Notes under the pieces: generated by a model
What the model saw: only the letters and a program-made list of their open reading frames with translations
The model's database searches: none
Told to the model about the DNA's origin: nothing
Position numbers and translations under genes: made by a program
Source of the DNA: Oscillospiraceae bacterium
Lineage (GTDB): Bacteria > Bacillota > Clostridia > UBA1381
Assembly (NCBI GenBank): GCA_015068545.1
Contig: SVKH01000008.1
Coordinates: forward strand, 1 to 21,058
Reading direction: 5' to 3'
Length of the DNA: 21,058 nucleotides
Shown here: piece by piece, positions 14,018-21,026 of the stretch
Layout of the letters: every line of letters begins with the position of its first letter
Position numbering within the stretch: position 1 is the stretch's first letter

Positions 14018-14965
14018 AAACTCGTATTTATAGTCGAAATTATTCTGCTTAAAGATATTTTCTAAGCTTTTAGAAAAATAAACTGTGTCCTCTGTTACCA
14101 AAATACCTCCCACATTATACTCTTTCAAAAGCTCTTTTCCTTCCTCTAATCCCGCTACAAATATCATAGTGGACAAAGCATCACACATCACAGAGCTTTC
14201 GCCTACTATTGTAACGGAAATAAGTCCGTTATCTGCCGGAAACCCCGTCCTTGGATCGAAAATGTGATGGTATTTTTTGCCGTCAAGCTCAAAGTAGCGC
14301 TGATAGTCTCCCGATGTCACCACCGAAAGATTTTCTGCTCTTATGCTCCCAATAATTTTGTCAGGATCCTTTGGATCGGCTATGCCTATCCGCCAGCTTT
14401 CACCCGTTGGCTTTTTGCCCATAGCATACACATTCCCACCAAGGCTTATCAACGCTGAATCCACACCGTCTTCCCTTAGGGAGTCTGCAATTTTGTCTGT
14501 TACATATCCCTTTGCAATACCGCCTAGGTTTATACCCTTTTTGGCTTTCATGTCACCCAGCGCTGCTTCTACATCAGGAATCGTTCCTGTATTATTTTTA
14601 ATATCCCATGCCTTTACAAGTGAGTCTACATAAATGTTAAAAAGATCCTCCCTTTTAAACGACTCCGCTATTTCTATTATCCGGCGAGTTTCCGGCGAAA
14701 GGTCTTGGCTTAAATTATTATTGATTTTATAAAGCTCGCTGTCTTCCCTATCCGGCGACCACATATCGTCATATTTTTTTATAATGCTTTCCGCATTTTC
14801 AAGTGGCTTGTACCATCTTGTGTATGCGGTGATATCGCACATGGTATCAAAGTTATAGGAGCTTAGCTTCTGCTCCTTTATGCCCATTCTTTCCGCAAGA
14901 AATATGAACATTACCAATAAAACAAGCAGTCCGTAGAATATCACTCTCGTATGATTTTTCTTCAT
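14009..14965 (-). CDS. apbE: FAD:protein FMN transferase (ApbE family)
   Basis: ApbE transfers FMN from FAD onto threonine residues of extracytoplasmic flavoproteins such as the RnfG/NqrC subunits. The 318-residue protein has an N-terminal membrane anchor at about 9-24 with no lipobox cysteine. It then shows INLGGIAKGYVTDKIA (145-160), ISLGGNVYAMGKK (173-185), YHHIFDPRTGFPADNG (232-247) and CDALSTMIF (261-269), which holds the metal-binding Asp and Ser/Thr. The active site should face outside. Its ATG overlaps the rbgA stop (ATGA), so the two genes are translationally coupled. Which flavoprotein it modifies is not encoded in this window. Confidence 0.94.
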   Translation of the reverse strand: MKKNHTRVIFYGLLVLLVMFIFLAERMGIKEQKLSSYNFDTMCDITAYTRWYKPLENAESIIKKYDDMWSPDREDSELYKINNNLSQDLSPETRRIIEIAESFKREDLFNIYVDSLVKAWDIKNNTGTIPDVEAALGDMKAKKGINLGGIAKGYVTDKIADSLREDGVDSALISLGGNVYAMGKKPTGESWRIGIADPKDPDKIIGSIRAENLSVVTSGDYQRYFELDGKKYHHIFDPRTGFPADNGLISVTIVGESSVMCDALSTMIFVAGLEEGKELLKEYNVGGILVTEDTVYFSKSLENIFKQNNFDYKYEFIL

Positions 14966-15822
14966 TGTTCAAAATCCTCCGGCTTTTCAAGGGTAACCGG
15001 ACAGATTTTGCAACCTCTAAGCTCGTCTATCAGGATATTCGCAGCTCTTTCGGTATCAATTTCACCGCCTGATATGACACAGCCTCTTTTTCTGCCGATT
15101 TTTTCCAATATTTCGTAACCTTCCAGACCTTCTATGCTGTCCAGCTTGTAACGGGCGCACAGTTCATCCTTATAGTTGTCACGCATATAGTCCAAAAGGG
15201 AATGACACAAAAGCTCAATTTCCATTATTTCGTCCCTGATAGCACCGGTGTATGCCAGATTAACTGCCACTCGCTGATCATCGAATTTTGGCGGAAGGAT
15301 ACCGGGAGTATCCAAAAGCTCCAGTCCGTCCATAAGGCGAATCCACTGTTTTTCTCTGGTTACGCCGGGCTTATCTCCTGTTTTTGCCTTTGACTTTCCG
15401 CAAAGCTTGTTGATAAGGGTGGATTTTCCCACGTTAGGTATACCTACCATCATGATTTTTACATTTATATTCATGCCCTTTTCCTTTGCTTTGTCAAGCT
15501 TTTCACGTACAAGCTCTTTTGCCACGGGAGCAATTTTGTTTATTCCCATACCTGTTGCACAGCTTATTGGGATAACCTTTATACCATGACGATTGTACCA
15601 GTTAATCCATTTATCCGTCACTGCGGAATCTGCAAGGTCATACTTATTCATAACTACAAGGCGCGGTTTGTGACCTATCATATCGTCAAAATTAGGATTT
15701 CTGCCGGAATATGGCACTCTGGCATCCAGTATTTCCACAACAACGTCAATGTTCTTAATATTTTCCTCTATCATACGGCGGGTTTTCGCCATATGTCCGG
15801 GATACCATTGTAGATTCTGCAT
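14962..15822 (-). CDS. rbgA: Ribosome biogenesis GTPase YlqF/RbgA
   Basis: RbgA is a circularly permuted GTPase needed for late assembly of the 50S subunit. The 286-residue protein shows the permuted motif order: G4 NKYD (59-62), G5-like SCAT (87-90), G1 GIPNVGKST (127-135), then G3 DTPG (171-174), with the family's WYPGHMAKTRR at the N-terminus. GAGGTGAC precedes the ATG. The order rplS, lepB, rbgA is typical of Firmicutes. The following rnhB found in Bacillus is absent and apbE takes its place. A 364-base stretch with a small repeat separates it from lepB, so it may have its own promoter, though I could not identify one convincingly. Confidence 0.96.
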   Translation of the reverse strand: MQNLQWYPGHMAKTRRMIEENIKNIDVVVEILDARVPYSGRNPNFDDMIGHKPRLVVMNKYDLADSAVTDKWINWYNRHGIKVIPISCATGMGINKIAPVAKELVREKLDKAKEKGMNINVKIMMVGIPNVGKSTLINKLCGKSKAKTGDKPGVTREKQWIRLMDGLELLDTPGILPPKFDDQRVAVNLAYTGAIRDEIMEIELLCHSLLDYMRDNYKDELCARYKLDSIEGLEGYEILEKIGRKRGCVISGGEIDTERAANILIDELRGCKICPVTLEKPEDFEQ

Positions 15823-16083
15823 TTTGTCACCTCTTTAAAAATTTTATCAAACCATTTTTCCTTTTTATTCTGCCCTATTTTGGTAAAGAAAAAAATAAAA
15901 TCCCATGAAATTTTCACATCCCACAGGAACAATATGTAAATTCTTGTTTATATTACTATTTTCTCCGATAAACCGAAAACTGTTTAGAACACATAATGTA
16001 CGCTTCAAATGTAATCAGTCATCATTCCACTAATGGCAACACATTCCCAATAAGCTCCGGGGATTGGAAAAATTGTTCAGAAT

Positions 16084-16148
16084 CGATAATACACACCGCA
16101 TGGGTCACCCGACGGCGTACACTTGTACGCCGAGGGTGTGTATTATTG
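16084..16148. repeat. Nested inverted-repeat element between lepB and rbgA
   Basis: Outer arms ATAATACACACC (16086-16097) and GGTGTGTATTAT (16135-16146) are perfectly complementary over 12 bp, extendable to 14 with a wobble. Inside are GGGT/ACCC (16102-16110) and a perfect 9-bp stem CGGCGTACA/TGTACGCCG (16113-16132) with a CT loop. No T-tract follows on the lepB strand. It sits 39 bases after the lepB stop in the gene-free stretch 15823-16186. In the rest of that stretch I see nothing supportable. Confidence 0.6.
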
Positions 16149-16186
16149 ATAACAAAGTGGTCTGGGCAATTTTAACATCCCTACCA

Positions 16187-16864
16187 TCAGAAGGTCTTTA
16201 TAGCACTAAACGGCCATACTCTGATCTGGGCTTTGCCAAGAAGAGCTTCCACAGGCACTTCTCCAAGACTTGATGAACGTGAGTCCTTACTGTTTGAACG
16301 GTTATCACCCATTACAAAAACATGACCTTCACTTACGGTTACAGGGTATCTTACACTCATATCGGTAATGGCGGTTTTGCCGTCAAAGTAATCCTCCTCA
16401 AGCACTTCTCCGTTTAGAATTACATCACCGTTTACTATGTCTATTGTATCGCCTTCCATAGCAATTACTCGCTTTACATAATAACGACGCTTTAGCGATG
16501 TTGGCATACCCATGTATAGCTTTGCCTTTTCAAACATATTTGCATCGCCGCCCGAGTAGTTATGGTAATATTCCTGCCTGTCCTTGTATGTAGAATCAAG
16601 GATGACAATATCACCGTAGTCCGGCTCGTAACCCAGCTTTGTTATAATGAGTCTGTCGTTATGAGTAAGCGTCGGGTTCATGGATGGGCCATCCACACGG
16701 ACGATATCAAAGAGATATGTCTTTATCAAAAATGCTATGGCAAGAGCAATTGCAATTGTATATATCCACTCCCAAACCTCCTTTAAAAGGTTAAAGGAGC
16801 TCTCCTTTTCCTTTACTCCTGTTTCCACATTTTCGCTGATAATGTTTTCGTTATTTTCTGTCAT
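16187..16864 (-). CDS. lepB: Signal peptidase I
   Basis: LepB removes signal peptides from secreted proteins on the outer face of the membrane, for example from the secreted protein encoded at 4051-5472. The 225-residue protein has one membrane segment at about 33-53. It has the catalytic serine Ser61 in VDGPSMNPTL, box C/D YYVKRVIAMEGDTI with the general-base Lys131, and box E GDNRSNSKDSR (186-196). A short insertion around 95-125 (KDRQEYYHNYSGGDANMFEK) enlarges the loop between boxes B and C. AGAAGGTG precedes the ATG. A promoter is likely at 16896-16923, just after the rplS terminator. Confidence 0.96.
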   Translation of the reverse strand: MTENNENIISENVETGVKEKESSFNLLKEVWEWIYTIAIALAIAFLIKTYLFDIVRVDGPSMNPTLTHNDRLIITKLGYEPDYGDIVILDSTYKDRQEYYHNYSGGDANMFEKAKLYMGMPTSLKRRYYVKRVIAMEGDTIDIVNGDVILNGEVLEEDYFDGKTAITDMSVRYPVTVSEGHVFVMGDNRSNSKDSRSSSLGEVPVEALLGKAQIRVWPFSAIKTF

Positions 16865-16895
16865 AATTACACCTTCTTAAATTTTTCTACTATAC

Positions 16896-16923
16896 AGTAT
16901 ATCACATTTTTAAATAAAATCAA
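16896..16923 (-). promoter_or_regulatory. Probable promoter of lepB
   Basis: On the minus strand, TTGATT (16923-16918), a 16-base spacer and TATACT (16901-16896). It lies directly after the T-tract of the rplS terminator, so lepB transcription is probably partly independent of rplS. Confidence 0.5.
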
Positions 16924-16928
16924 CCATA

Positions 16929-16957
16929 AAAAGCAAAAAGGGACATAAATATGCCCC
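16929..16957 (-). terminator. Intrinsic terminator of rplS
   Basis: On the minus strand GGGGCAT pairs with ATGTCCC (16957-16951 and 16946-16940, one G-T pair) around an ATTT loop and is followed by TTTTTGCTTTTT. Confidence 0.8.
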
Positions 16958-16984
16958 CTTAAACTTACATTTCGCGTTATAAGG

Positions 16985-17338
16985 TTAGATTCTTTCCTTA
17001 ACCTTAGCAGCTTTACCAACTCTGTCTCGAAGATAGAACAATCTTGCTCTTCTTACACGGCCCTTTCTGGATACCTCGATTCTCTCGATGATAGGTGAAT
17101 TTACAGGCCATGTCTTTTCTACACCAACACCGTAAGAAAGTCTTCTTACTGTGAAAGTAGCGCCAATACCGCTTCCTTGCTTTTTGATGATTGTTCCTTC
17201 AAACATCTGAGTTCTTGTACGGTTACCTTCTACTACCTTTTGGTATACTTTTACGTTGTTACCAACTACAAGTTCAGGTAAGTCGTTTCTGATTTGGTCT
17301 TTTGTAATAGCACTAATGATTTCGTTTGCGTTCATCAT
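16985..17338 (-). CDS. rplS: Ribosomal protein bL19
   Basis: bL19 sits at the 30S-50S interface of the large subunit. The 117-residue protein, M-MNANEIISAITKDQIRNDL onward, has the family core VVEGNRTRTQMFEGTIIKK, the RRLSYGVGVEKTWP stretch and the basic C-terminus RKGRVRRARLFYLRDRVGKAAK. The frame is open for 55 further codons upstream, but that stretch contains the promoter and leader, so it is not translated. The start is the first of two tandem ATGs; AAGGAGG lies six bases before it. It has its own promoter at 17411-17439 and terminator at 16929-16957. Confidence 0.97.
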   Translation of the reverse strand: MMNANEIISAITKDQIRNDLPELVVGNNVKVYQKVVEGNRTRTQMFEGTIIKKQGSGIGATFTVRRLSYGVGVEKTWPVNSPIIERIEVSRKGRVRRARLFYLRDRVGKAAKVKERI

Positions 17339-17404
17339 TTTTGCCCTCCTTTTATATTTCAGACGTTCGTGCCGACCAAGGCAGAGGACCATCCATAATT
17401 TAAC
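17339..17404 (-). promoter_or_regulatory. rplS leader with possible ribosome-binding-site sequestration
   Basis: The predicted leader of about 66 nt contains a TGCC/GGCA hairpin. Upstream of it, GTCCTC can pair with GAGGGC, which includes the ribosome binding site (six pairs, one wobble). An autogenous L19 leader is known in Bacillales; whether this is a homologue or an independent structure I cannot tell. Confidence 0.35.
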
Positions 17405-17410
17405 TTGGAT

Positions 17411-17439
17411 ATTATAACACCCTTTTTTATAAAAATCAA
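17411..17439 (-). promoter_or_regulatory. Sigma-A promoter of rplS
   Basis: On the minus strand, TTGATT (17439-17434), a 17-base spacer and TATAAT (17416-17411), with a T-rich upstream segment. Confidence 0.75.
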
Positions 17440-17536
17440 GTCTTTTTTTAATTTTTTCGGAATAATTTTCCGTAAACGAAATATTTATATATAAATACAC
17501 CAAAGGGAGTTGGAGAAATTGAGGAGAGGAACAAAG

Positions 17537-18565
17537 ATGATTGTGATAACAAAAGGTAAAATCCTCACCTTTTTTGCTACCGTTTTCGTTATAGCGCTGT
17601 GCGTACTGTCTCTCTCACTGGTATCTAAAGAGGACAGTCTTGCGGTGTTTTCCGCATACGAGAATATTATAAACCGTCAGCTTATGCCGCAGGAAACGGA
17701 AAAGCCCGCAAAAGACAAGCTTGGGAAAAGACTGCTAAAGCATATTTTTAAACTTGACGAGCCGCCCCAGCCTACACCGGCACCTACGCCTAGTCCAACG
17801 CCAACTCCATCAGCTATCCCGTCGCCTGAGCCTCCGCTAATCACCTCGGAAATAGTTAAGGTAGACCGTGGACTTGACATAAAAAATGCCACAGACTATC
17901 CTATAAACCTTAACGACTATTTAAAGTCCGACCTTGATTTTAAAGGAAAAGCCAATATTCTCATAATGCACACTCACACAACCGAAAGCTTTGCCCAGAT
18001 GCAGTATGCGAAGGATGCTCCCGACAGAAATTTGGATGAGAACCGTAATATGATTGCTGTGGGTAAAGCAATGGCAGAGGTATTTAAGAATAACGGTATT
18101 TCCGTTTCCCACGACACTACCGTCCACGATTATCCATCTTATAACAGCGCATATCAAAGAGCCGCTGCAACTATACAAAATAACATAAAAAGAGATGGGT
18201 CCATAAATATTGTACTGGACGTTCACCGTGATGGCATAACTCGCACCGATGGCACAAAAGTGAAGCTTATATGCGATGTAAACGGAGAGGCTTGTGCGCA
18301 GATTATGCTGGTGGTTGGCACCAACTCAAATCTAAAGCACGACGGATGGAAGAAAAATCTTGCCTTTGCCACACAAATTCAAAACACAGCCGCAAACACA
18401 TATCCCGGTCTGATGCGTCCAATAGATTTAAGACGTGAACGATTCAATCAACAGCTAACCTCCGGCTCACTGATAGTAGAGGTTGGCGCTAACGGCAACA
18501 CTCTGGAGGAAGCTATTGCCGGCGCAAAAGCTATCGCCAATGTGATTTCGCAAGTGGTAAAGTGA
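17537..18565 (+). CDS. spoIIP: Stage II sporulation protein P
   Basis: SpoIIP is an amidase and endopeptidase that, with SpoIID and SpoIIM, degrades septal peptidoglycan so the mother cell can engulf the forespore. From the ATG at 17537 the protein is 342 residues. It has an N-terminal membrane anchor at about 8-30, a Pro/Thr-rich linker at 77-100 (PTPAPTPSPTPTPSAIPSPE), and an amidase_3-like SpoIIP domain with HTHTTES (145-151), DVHRDG (228-233) and EVGANGNT (315-322). GAGGAGAGG lies seven bases before this ATG; an upstream TTG at 17510 would add nine residues and is less likely. It is divergent from rplS. An AATACACC at about 17495 resembles a sigma-E -10, but I found no matching -35. Confidence 0.93.
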   Translation: MIVITKGKILTFFATVFVIALCVLSLSLVSKEDSLAVFSAYENIINRQLMPQETEKPAKDKLGKRLLKHIFKLDEPPQPTPAPTPSPTPTPSAIPSPEPPLITSEIVKVDRGLDIKNATDYPINLNDYLKSDLDFKGKANILIMHTHTTESFAQMQYAKDAPDRNLDENRNMIAVGKAMAEVFKNNGISVSHDTTVHDYPSYNSAYQRAAATIQNNIKRDGSINIVLDVHRDGITRTDGTKVKLICDVNGEACAQIMLVVGTNSNLKHDGWKKNLAFATQIQNTAANTYPGLMRPIDLRRERFNQQLTSGSLIVEVGANGNTLEEAIAGAKAIANVISQVVK

Positions 18566-18610
18566 AACACAAAAAACTTTGCAACTTACCAAAAGAACCA
18601 CCAGTTACAT

Positions 18611-18640
18611 AAAAAAGAGCAAGGGCGTATACTCTTGCTC
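18611..18640 (-). terminator. Intrinsic terminator of the zinc-ribbon/DUF3862 gene
   Basis: GAGCAAG (18617-18623) pairs with CTTGCTC (18634-18640). On the minus strand it is followed by six T (18616-18611). It lies in the convergent gap between spoIIP and the zinc-ribbon gene. No T-tract follows on the spoIIP strand. Confidence 0.75.
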
Positions 18641-18700
18641 CAGTATCCATTATGGAATATCTATTTCTTTATATCATTTGACTGTTTTTATTTGGCTAGA

Positions 18701-19195
18701 TTATTTCAATCCAAACTGAGCTTTACTCGTAAGTGAATCATTTTGGAAAGTAAGATTTGCATTAGCGCCAATAGAGCCTTCTCCATCCCACATATACATC
18801 TTGGTGTCGTACCCTGCAATATCCACCTGAGAGCTTAATTCACCTTCTCCACCAATAATAGCAACTACTTCCTCATATGTCATTCCGGTTTGTAATGCCT
18901 CAAATTCATTCATTGAAATTTTTGGTGAATTTTCTTCTACAACCGGAGTATTCTCTGCATTGCTTTCTGCAACATTGTCATTTGTGTTTTCTACAACATT
19001 ATTGTTTGTGTTGTCTATAACATTGTTATTTGTATTTTCTGATGTTGACATTGCAATTACAACAGCTGCCAAAATAGCCCAAACCCACCATTTTTTATAA
19101 AATGGCTTTTTGTTTTTTGCACCACATGAAGGACAAGCTTTTGCAGAGCTTGCAATCTCACTTCCACATACTTTACATTTGACTAATTTACTCAT
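18701..19195 (-). CDS. Zinc-ribbon membrane protein with C-terminal DUF3862 domain
   Basis: The 164-residue protein has an N-terminal zinc ribbon (Cys7, Cys10, Cys21, Cys24; KCKVCGSEI and CPSCGAKNKK) and one membrane helix at about 35-50 (WWVWAILAAVVIAM). An Asn-rich linker follows, built of three eight-residue repeats (NTNNNVID, NTNNNVVE, NTNDNVAE). Residues about 90-164 match DUF3862, a fold related to the beta-lactamase inhibitor protein BLIP: ISMNEFEALQTGMTYEEV, IIGGEGEL, and the end LTSKAQFGLK. The ribbon would be cytoplasmic and DUF3862 outside. The function is unknown. AGGAGATC precedes the ATG. Its promoter contains a palindrome probably bound by the divergent HTH protein. Confidence 0.85.
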   Translation of the reverse strand: MSKLVKCKVCGSEIASSAKACPSCGAKNKKPFYKKWWVWAILAAVVIAMSTSENTNNNVIDNTNNNVVENTNDNVAESNAENTPVVEENSPKISMNEFEALQTGMTYEEVVAIIGGEGELSSQVDIAGYDTKMYMWDGEGSIGANANLTFQNDSLTSKAQFGLK

Positions 19196-19242
19196 AGTTG
19201 ATCTCCTTTGTATAAATATTTGATATTAAACTACAATATAAA

Positions 19243-19286
19243 TTATACTCAATATATTGAGTATTGTCAATACTTTAAGTATGATA
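19243..19286. promoter_or_regulatory. Overlapping divergent promoters with two operator palindromes
   Basis: Minus-strand promoter of the zinc-ribbon gene: TTGACA (19271-19266), 17 bases, TATAAT (19248-19243). Plus-strand promoter of the HTH gene: TTGAGT (19258-19263), 17 bases, TATGAT (19281-19286). A perfect 20-bp palindrome, ATACTCAATATATTGAGTAT (19246-19265), fills the minus-strand spacer. A second, ATACTT-T-AAGTAT (19271-19283), covers the plus-strand -10. Both use ATACT half-sites. Confidence 0.75.
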
Positions 19287-19306
19287 AAATTATATTGGTG
19301 ATAAGA

Positions 19307-19507
19307 ATGATTAGTTATAAACCTTTTTATAAAACATTGTTCAAAAAAGGAATTACAGAATACTATTTAATTTTTAAACAAGGCTTTTCTGCAAATACTC
19401 TTCACAGGATAAAAAAAGGTGAAGCAATCAGTACCAAAACTCTTGATGCTCTCTGCTATGCGTTAGATTGTGAAGTTAGCGATATTATCAAATTCGAAAA
19501 AGAATAG
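19307..19507 (+). CDS. Small Cro/C1-type HTH regulator
   Basis: The 66-residue protein, MISYKPFYKTLFKKGITEYY onward, matches the compact HTH_26-type family (MISYKPLWKTLxxKGM in its usual form). The recognition segment is SANTLHRIKKGEAISTKTLD, followed by the typical ALCYALDCEVSDIIKFEKE end. A frame open from 19208 would add 33 residues, but these cover the promoter and operator; the ATG at 19307 has GGTGAT just upstream. Two ATACT palindromes in the divergent promoter region suggest that it represses itself and the zinc-ribbon/DUF3862 gene. A strong terminator follows its stop. Confidence 0.85.
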   Translation: MISYKPFYKTLFKKGITEYYLIFKQGFSANTLHRIKKGEAISTKTLDALCYALDCEVSDIIKFEKE

Positions 19508-19539
19508 CACCTGATCCACACTGAATCAGGTGCATTTTT
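19507..19539 (+). terminator. Intrinsic terminator of the small HTH gene
   Basis: A 9-bp perfect stem GCACCTGAT/ATCAGGTGC (19507-19515 and 19525-19533) is followed by ATTTTT. It begins on the last base of the HTH stop codon. Confidence 0.85.
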
Positions 19540-19630
19540 AATTATTATTCCTTGATAAACACTTAATTCCGACAAAAAAACAGTGTTATAGATACTATAT
19601 AAAACAAGTAAGTTAAATTACATCCTACCG

Positions 19631-20929
19631 CTATCTTTTCATATCATCTGTGGCAGGGTTATTTATCAATTTCCCATTTTCATCAAATCTCGATCCATGG
19701 CAGGGACAGTCCCAAGAATGCTCCTGCCTGTTATATTTTAACGCACACCCCATATGAGGGCATCTTGGAGCCGTTGGTTTTAGCAATCCTTTTGCAGATT
19801 CAAATATGTTTATAGCCAGTTGAGGATGCCATATGCTTCTTGACGGTGAATAGATATGAGCATATTCGTTTTTTCTTCCGCTCAGCAAATCGGTCAATAT
19901 CATAGCCGAAACCATTGACGAGGTCATCCCCCACTTATTAAACCCTGTTGCTACATACAAATCCGGTGTGGATTTAGAATACTGACCTATATACGGGACA
20001 GAATCCAATGTCATACAGTCCTGAGTCGCCCATTTTGCAACCGTCTCTGCATTTGGATAGTACCTTTTAGAAAAGCTTTCCAGCTCTGCCCAGTTTCCTC
20101 CTGTGCCTCCCGTGCGATGACTTCCGCCGCCCAGCAGCATCAAATCATCGTAGCTTCTGAAAGACAGTCCTTCCATCCTCTCATCAACATACATATCCTT
20201 TACATTCGCTGCATTTTTAAGCGCAATAACGTAGGACCTATGCTGATACATTTTCAGAAAATATCCACCATGCTTATTGATTAGCGGAAAATGCGTAGCA
20301 ATAATTATTTTTTTCGCTTTAATTTTTCCTCTGTTTGTAATTGCTGTATGCGGTGCTAATTCAACAACCTTAGTGTTTTCGTATATTTTCAAATCCTTTG
20401 CAACAGCATAGGCAAATTTCAGCGGATGAAACTTTGCCTGATTCTCCACCTTTACTGCACCAGAAACCTGAAATGGCAACTCCGTATCTGTACAAAACTC
20501 TGCTCTACAACCAACTTTATTTAAAGCCTCAACCTCTTTTTCGATTACGCCTCTATCCTGCATAGAATAAACATATGAATTACAACGCATTAAATCATCT
20601 TCAAATTGGGAAGCAAGCTCAGTTAGTTTTTCAAAAGCGTTTTTTTGACTAATATAGTAGTGTTGCGCTTTTTCAAGTCCGTACTTTTTTATTATATTAT
20701 GGTATATAAGACCATGCTGAAATGTGATTTTTGCCGTTGTATCGTTTGTAATTCCTCCGCATATTTTGTCTGCCTCAACCAGAACACAATCAATCCCTGA
20801 CTCCTTTAACATATACGCACACAAAATACCGCACAAACCACCGCCAATAACCAGCACATCCGTTTTAATGTCACCATCTAGTGATTCTGCTTGGAATTTT
20901 CTACCATCATCGTTCCATATAGATTTCAT
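19631..20929 (-). CDS. FAD-dependent oxidoreductase (DAO/DadA type) with C-terminal Rieske [2Fe-2S] domain
   Basis: The 432-residue protein starts MKSIWNDDGR. A Rossmann FAD site VLVIGGGLCGILCAYML lies at about 25-41, followed by the acidic strand end VLVEAD. A DAO-type substrate domain follows, with GLSFRSYDDLMLLGGGSHRTG and the FAD-closing segment DLYVATGFNKWGMTSS. The C-terminus is a Rieske cluster domain: Cys390-Pro-His392, then Cys408-Pro-Cys-His411. Such fusions are widespread in Firmicutes and Bacteroidota; the substrate is unknown. An ATG at 20953 would add eight residues but lacks a ribosome binding site and does not match the family start. The chosen ATG has only a weak GTGAT nearby; a good AAAGGAG lies 53 bases upstream beyond a hairpin. 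The domain is cut short by the stop, as in related proteins I recall. Confidence 0.9.
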   Translation of the reverse strand: MKSIWNDDGRKFQAESLDGDIKTDVLVIGGGLCGILCAYMLKESGIDCVLVEADKICGGITNDTTAKITFQHGLIYHNIIKKYGLEKAQHYYISQKNAFEKLTELASQFEDDLMRCNSYVYSMQDRGVIEKEVEALNKVGCRAEFCTDTELPFQVSGAVKVENQAKFHPLKFAYAVAKDLKIYENTKVVELAPHTAITNRGKIKAKKIIIATHFPLINKHGGYFLKMYQHRSYVIALKNAANVKDMYVDERMEGLSFRSYDDLMLLGGGSHRTGGTGGNWAELESFSKRYYPNAETVAKWATQDCMTLDSVPYIGQYSKSTPDLYVATGFNKWGMTSSMVSAMILTDLLSGRKNEYAHIYSPSRSIWHPQLAINIFESAKGLLKPTAPRCPHMGCALKYNRQEHSWDCPCHGSRFDENGKLINNPATDDMKR

Positions 20930-20939
20930 GGTATCACGT

Positions 20940-20978
20940 ATAATTAAAACCATCTCGAAAGGGGTGGTTTTTAATTAT
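20940..20978. repeat. Long hairpin between the ribosome binding site and start of the FAD/Rieske gene
   Basis: ATAATTAAAACCA (20940-20952) pairs with TGGTTTTTAATTAT (20965-20978) with one bulged base. On the plus strand the stem continues through TCTC/GGGG with wobble pairs to a GAAA loop, and is followed by T-rich sequence, like an intrinsic terminator. On the minus strand it separates AAAGGAG (about 20988-20982) from the ATG at 20929. Confidence 0.6.
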
Positions 20979-21004
20979 TTCTCCTTTCCTAAAATTTGTT
21001 ATAT

Positions 21005-21026
21005 TCGCAGGAGTAGCTACCTGCGA
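21005..21026. repeat. Short inverted repeat upstream of the FAD/Rieske gene
   Basis: TCGCAGG (21005-21011) and CCTGCGA (21020-21026) form a 7-bp palindrome around AGTAGCTA. It lies upstream of the gene's ribosome binding site, where an operator or leader hairpin would be expected. No clear promoter is readable before the window ends. Confidence 0.4.

Noticed and set aside
17339..17503. 55-residue N-terminal extension of ribosomal protein L19
   Set aside because: The region contains the rplS promoter and leader, the family starts at MNANEI, and the ribosome binding site lies just before the later ATG.
17440..17509. Sigma-E promoter for spoIIP
   Set aside because: An AATACACC box resembles the -10, but no ATATT-type -35 at the correct distance is present, so I do not call it.
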